A model generated the notes under the pieces. The model saw only the letters and a list, made by a program, of their open reading frames with translations. It ran no database searches and had not been told where the DNA came from. The position numbers and the translations under genes were made by a program. This document shows positions 1 through 8,289 of a DNA stretch of 37,847 bases, in pieces. Position 1 is the first letter of the stretch, and each line of letters opens with the position of its first letter. The stretch comes from CBDUMN01 sp965368335 (lineage in GTDB: Bacteria; Pseudomonadota; Alphaproteobacteria; Rhodospirillales; JAPHRK01): assembly GCA_965368335.1 (NCBI GenBank), contig CBDUMN010000029.1:1-37847 (forward strand). The letters are read 5' to 3'.

Positions 1-134
1 TGCATTGCGCCGATGACCTTACGTTCCGCATAGGTCAGGTAGGCAACCGCCACCAACAGCGGAACGACGATTGCCAGGATCTTAATGACGATCCAGGCCG
101 TCGGCCAAATGTAATCGTTCCACAGCTCAACCAT
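1..134 (-). CDS. nuoH: NADH-quinone oxidoreductase subunit H (partial, N-terminus only)
   Basis: Only the first 44 codons are present; the rest runs off the left edge. NuoH is a membrane subunit of complex I at the junction with the hydrophilic arm, close to the quinone site. The visible part is one long hydrophobic segment starting about residue 9 and ending in an AERKVIGAMQ-type motif, the conserved cytoplasmic loop of NuoH/ND1. Its ATG overlaps the end of nuoG by 8 bp, so it is translated as part of the nuo operon. The gene order and the ERKV motif make the call secure despite the truncation. Confidence 0.93.
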   Translation of the reverse strand, partial: MVELWNDYIWPTAWIVIKILAIVVPLLVAVAYLTYAERKVIGAM

Positions 135-2193
135 CGGTGCCGGTCCTCTGCTCGGTTTGCGGTCGGATATAGACCTCCGTGCATTCAGCCATGGTCTTGG
201 AAACCCGGCTGATCGGGTCGGTCATATAGAAATTGTTGATTGTCGGCATAAAGGCGTCCTTATCGGGCTCCCCTGCTCCGCCGAAATCGGTCCATTCGGC
301 CGATTGCACTTCATCAAGTGCGCCAAAGACCGGATTGATTTCAGCCAGACGGGCTCTGACATCGTTGAGATTGTCGTAAGGAAGCGTTTTGCCCGCTGCA
401 TCGGAGAGCGCACGGACAATTGCCCAGTCTTCTTTGGCCTCACCGGGCGCAAACACAGCCTTCTGGCTCCGCTGAACCCGCCCTTCGGTATTGACGAAGG
501 TGCCGCTCTTTTCGCTATAGGCCGAACCGGGCAATACGATATCGGCGCAGTTGGCGCCTGCATCGCCATGATGGCCTTGGTAAATAACGAAGGCTTTGTC
601 GAGCTTGCCGGTGTCAATTTCATCAGCGCCGAGCAGGTAAACGACCTCAATGTCGCCCGAGGCTGCTCCCTCGAGAATACCCGCTGCATCCTTTCCCCCC
701 TCACCGGGCACGAAGCCAAGATCAAGACCACCGACACGCGAGGCGGCAGTGTGCAGAACGTTAAAGCCGTTCCAGCCGTCCTTGATCATGCCGCGGTTTT
801 CGGCCATGGCGCGAACCTTACCGAGAATGTCGGCTCCGTCCTGACGGGTGAGAACGCCTGCCCCGAGAATAACCATCGGTTTTTCAGCCGATTTAAGGAT
901 TTTGGCGAAATCGCTCTTGCCGCCGGTAATCTTGGCAAAGTCCGTCGGCCCCGTACCCACATGCTCGTAAGGATAGGTCAAGTCGAGCGCTTCGCCGATC
1001 ATACCGATTTTCAGGCCGCCCTGCAGATACCGTTCGCGGATGCGGGCATTAAGCACGGGCGCTTCCCAACGCGGGTTAACGCCAATCAGAAGAATAGCGT
1101 CGGCCTCGTCGATCCCGGCGATGGTGCTGTTGAACAAATAGCTGACCCGGTTGCCCGCATCAAGCTTTGCGCCATCTTGTCGGCAATCGATATGGGCTGA
1201 ACCGATCTTTTCAGCAAGTTCTTTAAGCGCCAGCATGGCTTCGCAATCGGCCTGATCGCCTGCAATAGCGGCAAATTTTGCACCCGAGACGCCGCTGAGC
1301 TTTTCACCGGCCGCTTTGAGCGCCTCGGCCCAGGTGGCCGGAGCCAGCTTGCCGTTACGGCGAATATAAGGCCGGTCGATACGTTGCATTGAGAGACCGT
1401 CGATGGCGAAGCGGGATTTATCGGAGATCCACTCTTCGTTGACCTCTTCGTTGACCCGCGGCATGACCCGTAAAACCTGCCCGCCTTTTGAGTCGATCCG
1501 AATATTGCTGCCGATGGCATCGAAAACATCAATGCTTTCGGTTTTGGTCAGTTCCCATGGCCGGGCGGTAAACGAATAAGGCTTGCTGGTTAGCGCCCCC
1601 ACAGGACAGAGGTCGATCAGGTTGCCTGAAAGCTCTGAGGAAAGCGCCCGATCCACGTAGGTGGTGATTTCCATATGCTCGCCACGTCCGATGCCGCCCA
1701 GTTCGGGCGTGCCGCAAACTTGCGAGGAGAATCTGACGCAACGGGTGCACTGAATGCAGCGGGTCATTTCGGTCGCCACCAGAGGACCGAAGCTCTTTTC
1801 TTCGACCGCCCGCTTGGCTTCCGTATAGCGCCCCTGCCCGATGCCGTAAGCAACGGCCTGATCCTGCAGGTCGCACTCGCCGCCCTGATCGCAGATCGGA
1901 CAGTCCAGGGGATGGTTGATCAGAAGAAGCTCCATTACCCCTTTGCGTGCGTTCACCACCTTGTCGGTGTTGGTATGGATGACCATTCCATCTCCGACCG
2001 GCATGGCGCAGGAAGCGATCAGCTTGGGCGCTTTCTCCATTTCAACCAGACACATACGGCAGCTGCCCGCAATGGACAGACGCTCGTGATAGCAGAAACG
2101 CGGAATTTCGATACCGGCCTGTTCGCAGGCCTGAAGCACCGTCAATCCGGCTTCGACTTCAATCTCATTGCCATCAATAGTCAGCGTAGGCAT
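127..2193 (-). CDS. nuoG: NADH-quinone oxidoreductase subunit G
   Basis: This is the 688-residue iron-sulfur subunit of the peripheral arm of complex I, passing electrons from NuoF towards the quinone. The N-terminal ferredoxin domain shows the 2Fe-2S ligands C34, C45, C48 and C62. It is followed by the His-Cys cluster N5 ligands H94, C98, C101 and C107, and the N4 ligands C146, C149, C152 and C196. The rest is a degenerate molybdopterin-oxidoreductase fold. No further CxxC group follows residue 200, so the extra N7 cluster found in E. coli-type NuoG appears absent, as in mitochondrial 75-kDa homologues. It lies 9 bp after nuoF and overlaps nuoH. Confidence 0.97.
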   Translation of the reverse strand: MPTLTIDGNEIEVEAGLTVLQACEQAGIEIPRFCYHERLSIAGSCRMCLVEMEKAPKLIASCAMPVGDGMVIHTNTDKVVNARKGVMELLLINHPLDCPICDQGGECDLQDQAVAYGIGQGRYTEAKRAVEEKSFGPLVATEMTRCIQCTRCVRFSSQVCGTPELGGIGRGEHMEITTYVDRALSSELSGNLIDLCPVGALTSKPYSFTARPWELTKTESIDVFDAIGSNIRIDSKGGQVLRVMPRVNEEVNEEWISDKSRFAIDGLSMQRIDRPYIRRNGKLAPATWAEALKAAGEKLSGVSGAKFAAIAGDQADCEAMLALKELAEKIGSAHIDCRQDGAKLDAGNRVSYLFNSTIAGIDEADAILLIGVNPRWEAPVLNARIRERYLQGGLKIGMIGEALDLTYPYEHVGTGPTDFAKITGGKSDFAKILKSAEKPMVILGAGVLTRQDGADILGKVRAMAENRGMIKDGWNGFNVLHTAASRVGGLDLGFVPGEGGKDAAGILEGAASGDIEVVYLLGADEIDTGKLDKAFVIYQGHHGDAGANCADIVLPGSAYSEKSGTFVNTEGRVQRSQKAVFAPGEAKEDWAIVRALSDAAGKTLPYDNLNDVRARLAEINPVFGALDEVQSAEWTDFGGAGEPDKDAFMPTINNFYMTDPISRVSKTMAECTEVYIRPQTEQRTGTDG

Positions 2194-2202
2194 CGAGCTC
2201 TC

Positions 2203-3489
2203 CTATGCCGCTGCGTTCTTGGACGCCTGAAAATCGGCGATCCGTTTTTCGATTTCCGGGCGGAAGTGCCGGATCAAACCCTGGATGGGCCATGCGGCCG
2301 CATCACCCAGGGCGCAAATGGTGTGCCCTTCGACCTGCTTGGTGACTTGCTCCAGCATGTCGATCTCTTCAACCTTCATATCCCCGGTGACCATGCGCTC
2401 CATCATGCGCCACATCCAGCCGGTGCCTTCCGAACAAGGCGTACACTGGCCGCAGCTTTCATGCATATAGAAGCGGGAAAGACGGGTGATCGCCCTGACA
2501 ACGTCGGCTTCCTTGTTCAGCACGATCACGGCGGCCGTACCAAGCCCCGATCCCACTTCGCGGAGACCGTCGAAATCCATGGTCACGGTATCGCACACCT
2601 CGGCAGGCATGATGGGCACGGAGCAGCCGCCGGGAATGACACCCAGCAGGTTGTCCCAGCCGCCAACGACGCCGCCGCAATGCTTTTCGAGAAGTTCCTT
2701 GAGCGGAATGCCCATTTCTTCTTCGACCGTGCAGGGATTGTTGACGTGACCAGAAATACAGAAAAGTTTGGTTCCGGTGTTGTTCGGCTTGCCAAGTGAA
2801 GCGAACCACTCACCGCCACGGCGGCAGATTTCCGGAACGACGGCGATTGATTCCACGTTGTTGACCGTAGTCGGACAACCGTAGAGCCCAACACCGGCCG
2901 GAAACGGCGGCTTGAGGCGAGGCTGACCTTTCTTGCCTTCGAGGCTTTCGATCAACGCGCTTTCTTCACCGCAGATATAGGCGCCCATGCCGCGATGGAC
3001 ATAAACATCCATCTTCCAGCCGGAGCCGCAGGCATCTTCACCGAGCAATCCGGCTGCATAGGCCTCATCGATAGCATCCTGAAGCGCTTCGGCCTCCCGG
3101 TAGAATTCGCCACGAATGTAGATGTAGGCAGCGTGAGCGCCAATGGCGAAACCGGCGATCAGGCAGCCCTCAACCAATTTATGAGGTTCGGCGCGTAAGA
3201 TCTCGCGGTCTTTACAGGTTCCAGGCTCGCCCTCATCGGCGTTAACCACAAGATAACTGGGGCGCCCGTCGGACTCTTTCGGCATAAAGGACCATTTAAG
3301 GCCGGTGCCGAAGCCCGCCCCCCCACGGCCGCGAAGCCCGGATTCTTTGACCTGATCGATGATCCAGTCACGGCCTTTGGATAGGATTTCCTTGGTGTCT
3401 TTCCAGTCTCCAATAGATTTGGCGACATCAAGCCCCTTGCCTTTTATGCCGTAGATGTTTTTGAAGATGCGGTCGTTGTCACTAAGCAT
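2203..3489 (-). CDS. nuoF: NADH-quinone oxidoreductase subunit F (NADH-binding)
   Basis: This 428-residue subunit is the NADH dehydrogenase entry point of complex I, binding NADH, FMN and cluster N3. The glycine-rich GRGGAGFGTG stretch lies at about residues 54-63 and the NADEGEPGT flavin/NADH motif at 83-91. The 4Fe-4S N3 ligands are C346, C349, C352 and C392 in the CGQCTPC and HTICALG motifs. Length matches the family. Its start codon shares one base with the nuoE stop, indicating coupled translation, and nuoG follows closely. Confidence 0.98.
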   Translation of the reverse strand: MLSDNDRIFKNIYGIKGKGLDVAKSIGDWKDTKEILSKGRDWIIDQVKESGLRGRGGAGFGTGLKWSFMPKESDGRPSYLVVNADEGEPGTCKDREILRAEPHKLVEGCLIAGFAIGAHAAYIYIRGEFYREAEALQDAIDEAYAAGLLGEDACGSGWKMDVYVHRGMGAYICGEESALIESLEGKKGQPRLKPPFPAGVGLYGCPTTVNNVESIAVVPEICRRGGEWFASLGKPNNTGTKLFCISGHVNNPCTVEEEMGIPLKELLEKHCGGVVGGWDNLLGVIPGGCSVPIMPAEVCDTVTMDFDGLREVGSGLGTAAVIVLNKEADVVRAITRLSRFYMHESCGQCTPCSEGTGWMWRMMERMVTGDMKVEEIDMLEQVTKQVEGHTICALGDAAAWPIQGLIRHFRPEIEKRIADFQASKNAAA

Positions 3490-4091
3490 CAGGAGCCCCC
3501 CTTCAGCGAGGTCAGGCCGCCTGCAGGCTGACAGCCTGCGCGCTCGCCCTGCGGACCTGTTTTCGGCTGTTCGCCCTTCTTCAAGGCCTCGAGAACCGTT
3601 TTGGTGCTTTCTTCGGTGAGGTCTTCGTAAAAATCGTCGTTAACCTGGATCATCGGCGCATTGACGCAAGCACCCAGGCATTCCACTTCGGAGAGCGTAA
3701 ATTCGCCGTCTTCCGTTGTTTGCCCCAGGCCAATTCCCAATGTTTCCTTGCAAGCCGACAAAATTTTATCGGACCCGCGCAGGAAGCAGGAAATATTGGT
3801 GCAGACCTGTACATGATGTTTGCCCACCGGCTTGGTGTTGTACATCGTGTAGAAGTGCGCAACTTCATAGACCTTCATAGGCGGCATACCGAGCATGTCG
3901 GCCACATAGTCCATGGCGACAATCGGCAACCAGTTGTCGTTCTGGCGTTGGGCCAGGTCGAGCAACGGCATCACGGCGCTCTGCTGACGCCCTTCCGGGT
4001 ATTTGGCGATGACGGCTTTCGCAGCTTCAAGGGTTTCCTTGGTGAACTCGAAGCTCGTCGGTTGTTCTATGGTCTGGCTTGATGCACTCAT
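3489..4091 (-). CDS. nuoE: NADH-quinone oxidoreductase subunit E
   Basis: This is the thioredoxin-fold 2Fe-2S (N1a) subunit of the complex I electron input module. The four cluster ligands are visible as C97, C102, C138 and C142 in CTNISC and ECLGAC contexts. At 200 residues it carries a low-complexity tail beyond about residue 172 that is rich in Gly, Gln, Lys and Pro. Such tails are common in alphaproteobacterial homologues and are probably not catalytic. It overlaps nuoD by 4 bp and nuoF by 1 bp. Confidence 0.97.
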   Translation of the reverse strand: MSASSQTIEQPTSFEFTKETLEAAKAVIAKYPEGRQQSAVMPLLDLAQRQNDNWLPIVAMDYVADMLGMPPMKVYEVAHFYTMYNTKPVGKHHVQVCTNISCFLRGSDKILSACKETLGIGLGQTTEDGEFTLSEVECLGACVNAPMIQVNDDFYEDLTEESTKTVLEALKKGEQPKTGPQGERAGCQPAGGLTSLKGGS

Positions 4092-5263
4092 CGGTCAATC
4101 TCACCGAAAACAATATCCATGGAGCCCACATTGGAAACCAAGTCGGCCAACATATAGCCCTTGGACGTAAAGTCCGTGGACTGGAGGTGAGCAAATCCGG
4201 GTGCCCGAATCTTACAACGGTAGGGCCGGTTGGAGCCGTCGGAAACCAAGTAGACGCCAAACTCCCCTTTCGGAGCCTCGACGGCCGTATAGGTTTCGCC
4301 CTCGGGAACCTTGAAACCTTCGGTGAACAGTTTGAAGTGATGGATCAGCGATTCCATCTTGGTCTTCATATCACTGCGCAACGGCGGAGCGAACTTACCG
4401 CTATCTTCCTTGAAAGGACCGTCCGGCATCTCGTTGATGCACTGCTTGACGATCTTCAGGCTTTCATAGATTTCCTTGATGCGAACCACGTAGCGGTCAT
4501 AGACGTCGCCATGGCTGCCCACGGGAATATCGAAGTCCATGCGGTCGTAGACGTCATAAGGCTGCGCCTTGCGAAGGTCCCAAGGTACGCCTGCAGCCCG
4601 CAGCATGGGGCCTGAATAGCCTAGATCGAGAGCCTGCTCCGCAGTCAGGCCGCAAATATCGACGGAACGCTGCTTCATGATCCGGTTTTCGGTCAGCAGC
4701 CCTTCGATATCCTGGACAACCTGCGGGAACCGTTCGCTCCAAGCCATGATGTCTTCCAGCAAGCCGTCAGGCAAATCGGCGGCAACCCCACCGGGCCGGA
4801 AGTAATTCATGTGGAGACGCGCGCCGCACATGCGGTCGAAGAATTCCATCAGGACTTCACGCTCTTCGAAGCCCCAAAGGAAGGGCGTCATGGCGCCAAT
4901 GTCCATGGCGAAAGCACAGATGTTGAAGATGTGGTTGGTAATCCGGCCCAACTCAGCAGTCAGAACGCGAATGTACTGACCGCGCAACGGCACCTCAATG
5001 CCCGCCAACTTTTCTGTCGCCAGAACGAAAGCGTGTTCCTGGTTCTGCGGGCAGACATAGTCCAGACGGTCGAAATACGGGGTCGCCTGCTGGTAGGTCT
5101 TATACTCAATGAGCTTCTCGGTGCCCCGGTGCAGCAGACCGACATGCGGGTCGCAGCGTTCAACGACCTCACCGTCCATTTCGACGATGAGACGCAACAC
5201 ACCGTGCGCAGACGGGTGCTGAGGACCGAAGTTCAGATGATAGTTTTTAATTTCGTGGGACAT
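4088..5263 (-). CDS. nuoD: NADH-quinone oxidoreductase subunit D
   Basis: This is the 49-kDa-type subunit that forms much of the quinone-binding cavity with NuoB. The 391-residue protein opens with the family hallmark NFGPQHPSAHGVLR near residue 11 and keeps the HVGLLHRGTEKL stretch near 40-51. It ends in a conserved DIVFGEIDR tail. It is a separate gene here, not fused to nuoC as in E. coli, which is the usual alphaproteobacterial state. The ATG overlaps the last base of nuoC and the stop overlaps nuoE. Confidence 0.98.
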   Translation of the reverse strand: MSHEIKNYHLNFGPQHPSAHGVLRLIVEMDGEVVERCDPHVGLLHRGTEKLIEYKTYQQATPYFDRLDYVCPQNQEHAFVLATEKLAGIEVPLRGQYIRVLTAELGRITNHIFNICAFAMDIGAMTPFLWGFEEREVLMEFFDRMCGARLHMNYFRPGGVAADLPDGLLEDIMAWSERFPQVVQDIEGLLTENRIMKQRSVDICGLTAEQALDLGYSGPMLRAAGVPWDLRKAQPYDVYDRMDFDIPVGSHGDVYDRYVVRIKEIYESLKIVKQCINEMPDGPFKEDSGKFAPPLRSDMKTKMESLIHHFKLFTEGFKVPEGETYTAVEAPKGEFGVYLVSDGSNRPYRCKIRAPGFAHLQSTDFTSKGYMLADLVSNVGSMDIVFGEIDR

Positions 5264-5883
5264 CAGGCTTCGCCCTCCGCCTTTTCATCTCCCGGGAGGA
5301 TGCCCTGCATCCCTTCCCACGGGCTCATAAAGTCGAAGTTCCGGAAGTCTTGGGCCAGCTTTACGGGCTCGTAGACGATACGCTTCTGATCTTCGTCGTA
5401 ACGGACTTCCACATAACCGGTGAGCGGAAAATCTTTACGCAGCGGATGGCCTTCGAAACCGTAGTCGGAAAGCATGCGGCGCAGATCAGGGTGGTCGGAG
5501 AAATAAATGCCGAACAAGTCCCAGGCTTCACGTTCGAACCAGTTGGCTGAGCTGTACACCTCGACAATGGAAGGAACAGGTGTTTCTTCATCGGTCATCA
5601 CCTTGACCCGCACCCGCATATTGTGGCTCAGGCTCAGAAGATTATAGACGACCTCGAAACGCTCTTCCCGTTCCGGATAGTCCGCTGCGGTCACGTCCAT
5701 GCACTGTTTGAACAGGCAGTTGGCGTCGTCGCGCAGAAATGTCATTACCTTGACGAGGGCGTTGCGATGAACCTCCACGATCAGCTCGTCGAGCTTAACC
5801 TCGGTGTTCACGACTTCCTGGGGCAGCGCCGCAGAAATATATTCGCCCAGATCCTCAAGTGCTTTGGTCATATCGCCTCGCAA
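5263..5883 (-). CDS. nuoC: NADH-quinone oxidoreductase subunit C
   Basis: This is the 30-kDa subunit of the complex I connecting module. The 206-residue protein contains the family signature region around residues 115-150, with ANWFEREAWDLFGI and then HPDLRRML and GHPLRKDFPL blocks. The track start MRGD and the internal MTKALED (five codons in) are both possible, and the first was kept because it lies 12 bp past the nuoB stop. It is followed without a gap by nuoD. Confidence 0.96.
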   Translation of the reverse strand: MRGDMTKALEDLGEYISAALPQEVVNTEVKLDELIVEVHRNALVKVMTFLRDDANCLFKQCMDVTAADYPEREERFEVVYNLLSLSHNMRVRVKVMTDEETPVPSIVEVYSSANWFEREAWDLFGIYFSDHPDLRRMLSDYGFEGHPLRKDFPLTGYVEVRYDEDQKRIVYEPVKLAQDFRNFDFMSPWEGMQGILPGDEKAEGEA

Positions 5884-5895
5884 GAAAAACGCGGC

Positions 5896-6441
5896 CTAGC
5901 GCCACAGGGTGCCAGTCCGCCGAATCTTCTTCTGCAATTGAAGGAGTCCGTAAACAAGCGCTTCCGCTGTCGGAGGACAGCCGGGAACGTAAACATCCAC
6001 CGGAACCACACGGTCGCAGCCCCGGACAACGGAATAAGAATAATGGTAGTAGCCGCCGCCATTGGCGCAGGACCCCATGGAGAGCACATAGCGCGGTTCG
6101 GCCATTTGGTCGTAAACCTTGCGGAATGCCGGGGCCATTTTATTGGTCAGAGTTCCCGCCACGATCATCACGTCCGACTGACGGGGGCTCGGCCGAAACA
6201 CAAGGCCGTAACGGTCCATGTCGTAGCGCGCCATGAAGGAGTGCATCATCTCAATGGCGCAACAAGCGAGACCGAAGGTCATAGGCCACAAAGAACCAGT
6301 CCGGGCCCAATTGACCACTTTGTCGAGGTTGGCGACAATGAAGCCCTTATTCGCCATATCCTCATTGATGTTTTTCAGGATGGCGTCCTGATTGTCAGCC
6401 GCAGGAACGGGCTGAGCGCCGGAGTTGGATTCTACTCCCAT
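5896..6441 (-). CDS. nuoB: NADH-quinone oxidoreductase subunit B
   Basis: This subunit carries 4Fe-4S cluster N2, the last electron donor to quinone. In the 181-residue product the ligands are C60 and C61 (GLACCAIEM), C125 (GSCANGG) and C155 (PGCPPT). The open frame extends seven codons further upstream to 6462. The start at 6441 is preferred because a GGGAG ribosome-binding site lies 7 bases before it, while none precedes the upstream ATG. With this start it overlaps nuoA by 10 bp. Confidence 0.96.
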   Translation of the reverse strand: MGVESNSGAQPVPAADNQDAILKNINEDMANKGFIVANLDKVVNWARTGSLWPMTFGLACCAIEMMHSFMARYDMDRYGLVFRPSPRQSDVMIVAGTLTNKMAPAFRKVYDQMAEPRYVLSMGSCANGGGYYHYSYSVVRGCDRVVPVDVYVPGCPPTAEALVYGLLQLQKKIRRTGTLWR

Positions 6442-6797
6442 TCCAGGGCTCCCTTTTTCCATTCATAAATAAAGCCAATGGTGAGAATGCCCAAAAAGAT
6501 CATCATGGACCAGAAGCCGTACATGCCTAGATTTCCGAGGGTCACTGCCCAGGGGAACAGAAAGGCGACTTCAAGGTCGAAAATAATGAACAGAATGGCG
6601 ACGAGATAGAACCGGACGTCGAATTTGATCCGCGCGTTCTCGAAAGCGTCGAACCCACATTCGTATTGCGAGTTCTTGGCCGTATCGGGACGCTGCTGGG
6701 CGACGATGACGGACGCTCCGATCATGATGCCGGCAAGCGCGATGGCGATGCCGAGAAAAATCAGGATCGGAAGGTATTCTGAAAGTAGCGCATCCAT
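6432..6797 (-). CDS. nuoA: NADH-quinone oxidoreductase subunit A
   Basis: This small membrane subunit of complex I has 121 residues and three transmembrane helices, at about residues 8-32, 63-86 and 90-112. Between the first two lies the conserved loop with YECGFDAFENARIKFDVRFY, next to the quinone channel. An AAAGGA ribosome-binding site sits 9 bases before the ATG. It is the first gene of the nuo operon, and its promoter should be in the 246 bases between it and tRNA-Asp. Confidence 0.97.
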   Translation of the reverse strand: MDALLSEYLPILIFLGIAIALAGIMIGASVIVAQQRPDTAKNSQYECGFDAFENARIKFDVRFYLVAILFIIFDLEVAFLFPWAVTLGNLGMYGFWSMMIFLGILTIGFIYEWKKGALEWE

Positions 6798-7043
6798 TGC
6801 GGCGGTCCTTTCACACCCTTGAAAAAGTTGGCACGAGACGAAGAAAAGGCGAAACGGTCAGGGCTGCACACCCAAACACCGACAACATTAGAAAAACGAA
6901 ATGTACAGCAAAAAAGCGAGTTTCAACCGGGGTTACAGATGCAGCGGATTTTTGCTGAGTTTTAAGCATCTCCCTCATCCCGATATTCGGTGATGGCTCA
7001 CCGGGGTTCCCTTCAGCGACGGATCGGTCCAATGGACCGGTAA
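6798..7043 (-). promoter_or_regulatory. nuo operon upstream region
   Basis: This gene-free stretch must hold the nuo promoter, but no convincing -35/-10 pair could be picked by eye. A 6-bp perfect hairpin (CGGTCC, three-base loop, GGACCG, 7025-7039) lies just beyond the tRNA-Asp 3' end. It has no T-run, so it may be a tRNA 3' processing or pausing structure. A 73-codon open frame here is not supported by a ribosome-binding site or by recognisable content. Confidence 0.4.
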
Positions 7044-7120
7044 TGGCGGGAGTGACGGGACTCGAACCCGCGGCCTCTGGCGTGACAGGCCAGCGCTCTA
7101 ACCAACTGAGCTACACCCCC
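7044..7120 (-). tRNA. tRNA-Asp(GUC)
   Basis: The reverse complement folds into a full cloverleaf. The acceptor GGGGGTG pairs with CACTCCC with one G-T pair, followed by discriminator G and an encoded CCA. The T-arm is GCGGG/CCCGT around TTCGAGT. The anticodon loop CTGTCAC carries GTC, which reads Asp codons. Length is 77 nt including CCA. Confidence 0.97.
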
Positions 7121-7147
7121 ATGGGTCCGTCGCTGTCGGTGACCGGG

Positions 7148-7176
7148 TGTTTAAAGCCACTCCGGGCAGGTGTCAA
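7148..7176 (-). promoter_or_regulatory. tRNA-Asp promoter
   Basis: On the minus strand a perfect TTGACA is separated by 17 bp from TAAACA. The predicted start is about 20 nt before the mature tRNA. The same -10 form with 17-bp spacing recurs at two other tRNA genes in this window, which strengthens the call. Confidence 0.7.
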
Positions 7177-7269
7177 GCAGGAACAAGCATCAAAACAGAG
7201 ATTAATTTTGGTCATACCAGATCGGGAAATATCAACTCACCTTCGAGAGGGGATTATAAAAGAAATTAC

Positions 7270-7291
7270 AGGGGTGATTATCCCTTTTTTT
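7270..7291 (+). terminator. Possible weak intrinsic terminator
   Basis: A 6-bp stem with one G-T pair and a GATT loop is followed by seven T residues on the plus strand. No plus-strand gene ends before it, so it may be chance in AT-rich DNA or may insulate the methyltransferase gene from antisense transcription. Nothing else was seen in the gene-free interval 7177-7441. Confidence 0.3.
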
Positions 7292-7441
7292 CTCCAGTTT
7301 TTGACATATGAAACAGATTGGTTAGAGCTTGTTTCAGAAGTCTAAAGAAAGCAAAATAGAAGTCGTCGGCTGTCATATTTTATATGCAAGTTTTTCCTCA
7401 TATCACCTACATAACCTATTTCCAAAATTGGAACCGATTTG

Positions 7442-8110
7442 ATGATTCTTTATAAAAATCTTCCTAAAGTAATTGAAGTAGCAAGCGAATCTGAAAAAGT
7501 CTTGGATGTTGGTGGTTGGTTCCAACCGTTCAATTTAGCCACGCATGTCATTGATCTAGGCGAGTATGAAACCCGGCGACAGAGTGAAGCAATTGATCCT
7601 GAGAATTCTCAACGTTTCTCTAAGGAGACCTGGACGGTATACGACGCTTGCAAAACCAACTGGCCATTTCCTGACAAGTTCTTTGATTTCTGTTTTTGCT
7701 CCCACCTTTTAGAAGACGTGCGGGATCCGCTGATTACCTGTGAAGAAATGATTCGGGTAAGCAAGAGTGGCTACATAGAAATGCCGTCTCGAGCACGTGA
7801 AATCTTCTGTAAAACCCGCTTCTCTTGGTTAAAGCGTCTGTTTGGAAAGGTTCCGGAAGTTGGTTTTTATCATCACCGGTGGTTCTGTGAAATTGAGGGA
7901 AATCACGTAAAGTTCACGGTTAAGGACCAACGCCTGATCCTCGATTCTAAAAATTATATTTCAAGACAAGATTTAGGACGGAAACTGACTGAAGACGAAT
8001 CCGGGGTTGCCCTTTTTTGGGACCACTCTTTTACATTTGCAGAGGTTTTTGAAACAGAAGAAAACTTTCTGCTCAACTACAAAAACAAGGCTCTGCAATC
8101 CCTCAAGTAG
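7442..8110 (+). CDS. Class I SAM-dependent methyltransferase-like protein
   Basis: The 222-residue protein resembles small class I methyltransferases. The motif I region VLDVGGWFQPF lies at 20-30, an acidic strand-end follows (VIDLGEYE, 37-44), and a FDFCFCSHLLEDVRDP block at 81-95 matches the motif IV/post-motif pattern FD-x3-SHxLEHVxDP of this superfamily. The glycine loop is shortened, and the substrate cannot be named. A TTG one codon upstream could also initiate. The gene is clearly AT-richer than the neighbouring nuo and protease genes and points the opposite way, so it is probably acquired. Cell-surface sugar or lipid modification is a common role for such proteins but is only an inference. 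Confidence 0.7.
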   Translation: MILYKNLPKVIEVASESEKVLDVGGWFQPFNLATHVIDLGEYETRRQSEAIDPENSQRFSKETWTVYDACKTNWPFPDKFFDFCFCSHLLEDVRDPLITCEEMIRVSKSGYIEMPSRAREIFCKTRFSWLKRLFGKVPEVGFYHHRWFCEIEGNHVKFTVKDQRLILDSKNYISRQDLGRKLTEDESGVALFWDHSFTFAEVFETEENFLLNYKNKALQSLK

Positions 8111-8147
8111 GGCTAAGCAAGCAGGTCGATTATTTTATGCGGGAATT

Positions 8148-8223
8148 TGGTGGGCGGTGACGGGATCGAACCGCCGACCTACTGGGTGTAAACCAGTCGC
8201 TCTCCCAGCTGAGCTAACCGCCC
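8148..8223 (-). tRNA. tRNA-Val(UAC)
   Basis: The reverse complement gives acceptor GGGCGGT paired with ACCGCCC, discriminator A and encoded CCA. The anticodon stem is ACTGG/CCAGT around loop TTTACAC, so the anticodon is TAC (Val). Length is 76 nt. The tRNA-Val-hupB-lon order is conserved in many alphaproteobacteria. Confidence 0.97.
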
Positions 8224-8241
8224 TTTTTGATGTGGGTGCCC

Positions 8242-8270
8242 TGCTTACTCTGAATTGCATCACACTTCAA
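8242..8270 (-). promoter_or_regulatory. tRNA-Val(UAC) promoter
   Basis: On the minus strand TTGAAG and TAAGCA are separated by 17 bp, placing the start about 12 nt before the mature tRNA. The layout matches the tRNA-Asp and tRNA-Glu promoters. Confidence 0.55.
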
Positions 8271-8289
8271 TCCCCAAAAACGATCATCA

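Noticed and set aside
157..1200. Long plus-strand open frame opposite nuoG
   Set aside because: It is antisense to a well-conserved gene, has no family-like content and no ribosome-binding site; it arises from codon bias of nuoG.
1675..2799. 374-codon plus-strand frame opposite nuoG and nuoF
   Set aside because: It spans two real genes and their junction on the other strand; the composition is that of a shadow frame.
6811..7032. 73-codon minus-strand frame before nuoA
   Set aside because: It has one hydrophobic stretch but no ribosome-binding site or recognisable motif, and it fills the expected nuo promoter region.
7043..7345. Plus-strand frame starting MAGVTGLEPAASG
   Set aside because: This is the familiar false protein made by reading a tRNA gene antisense.
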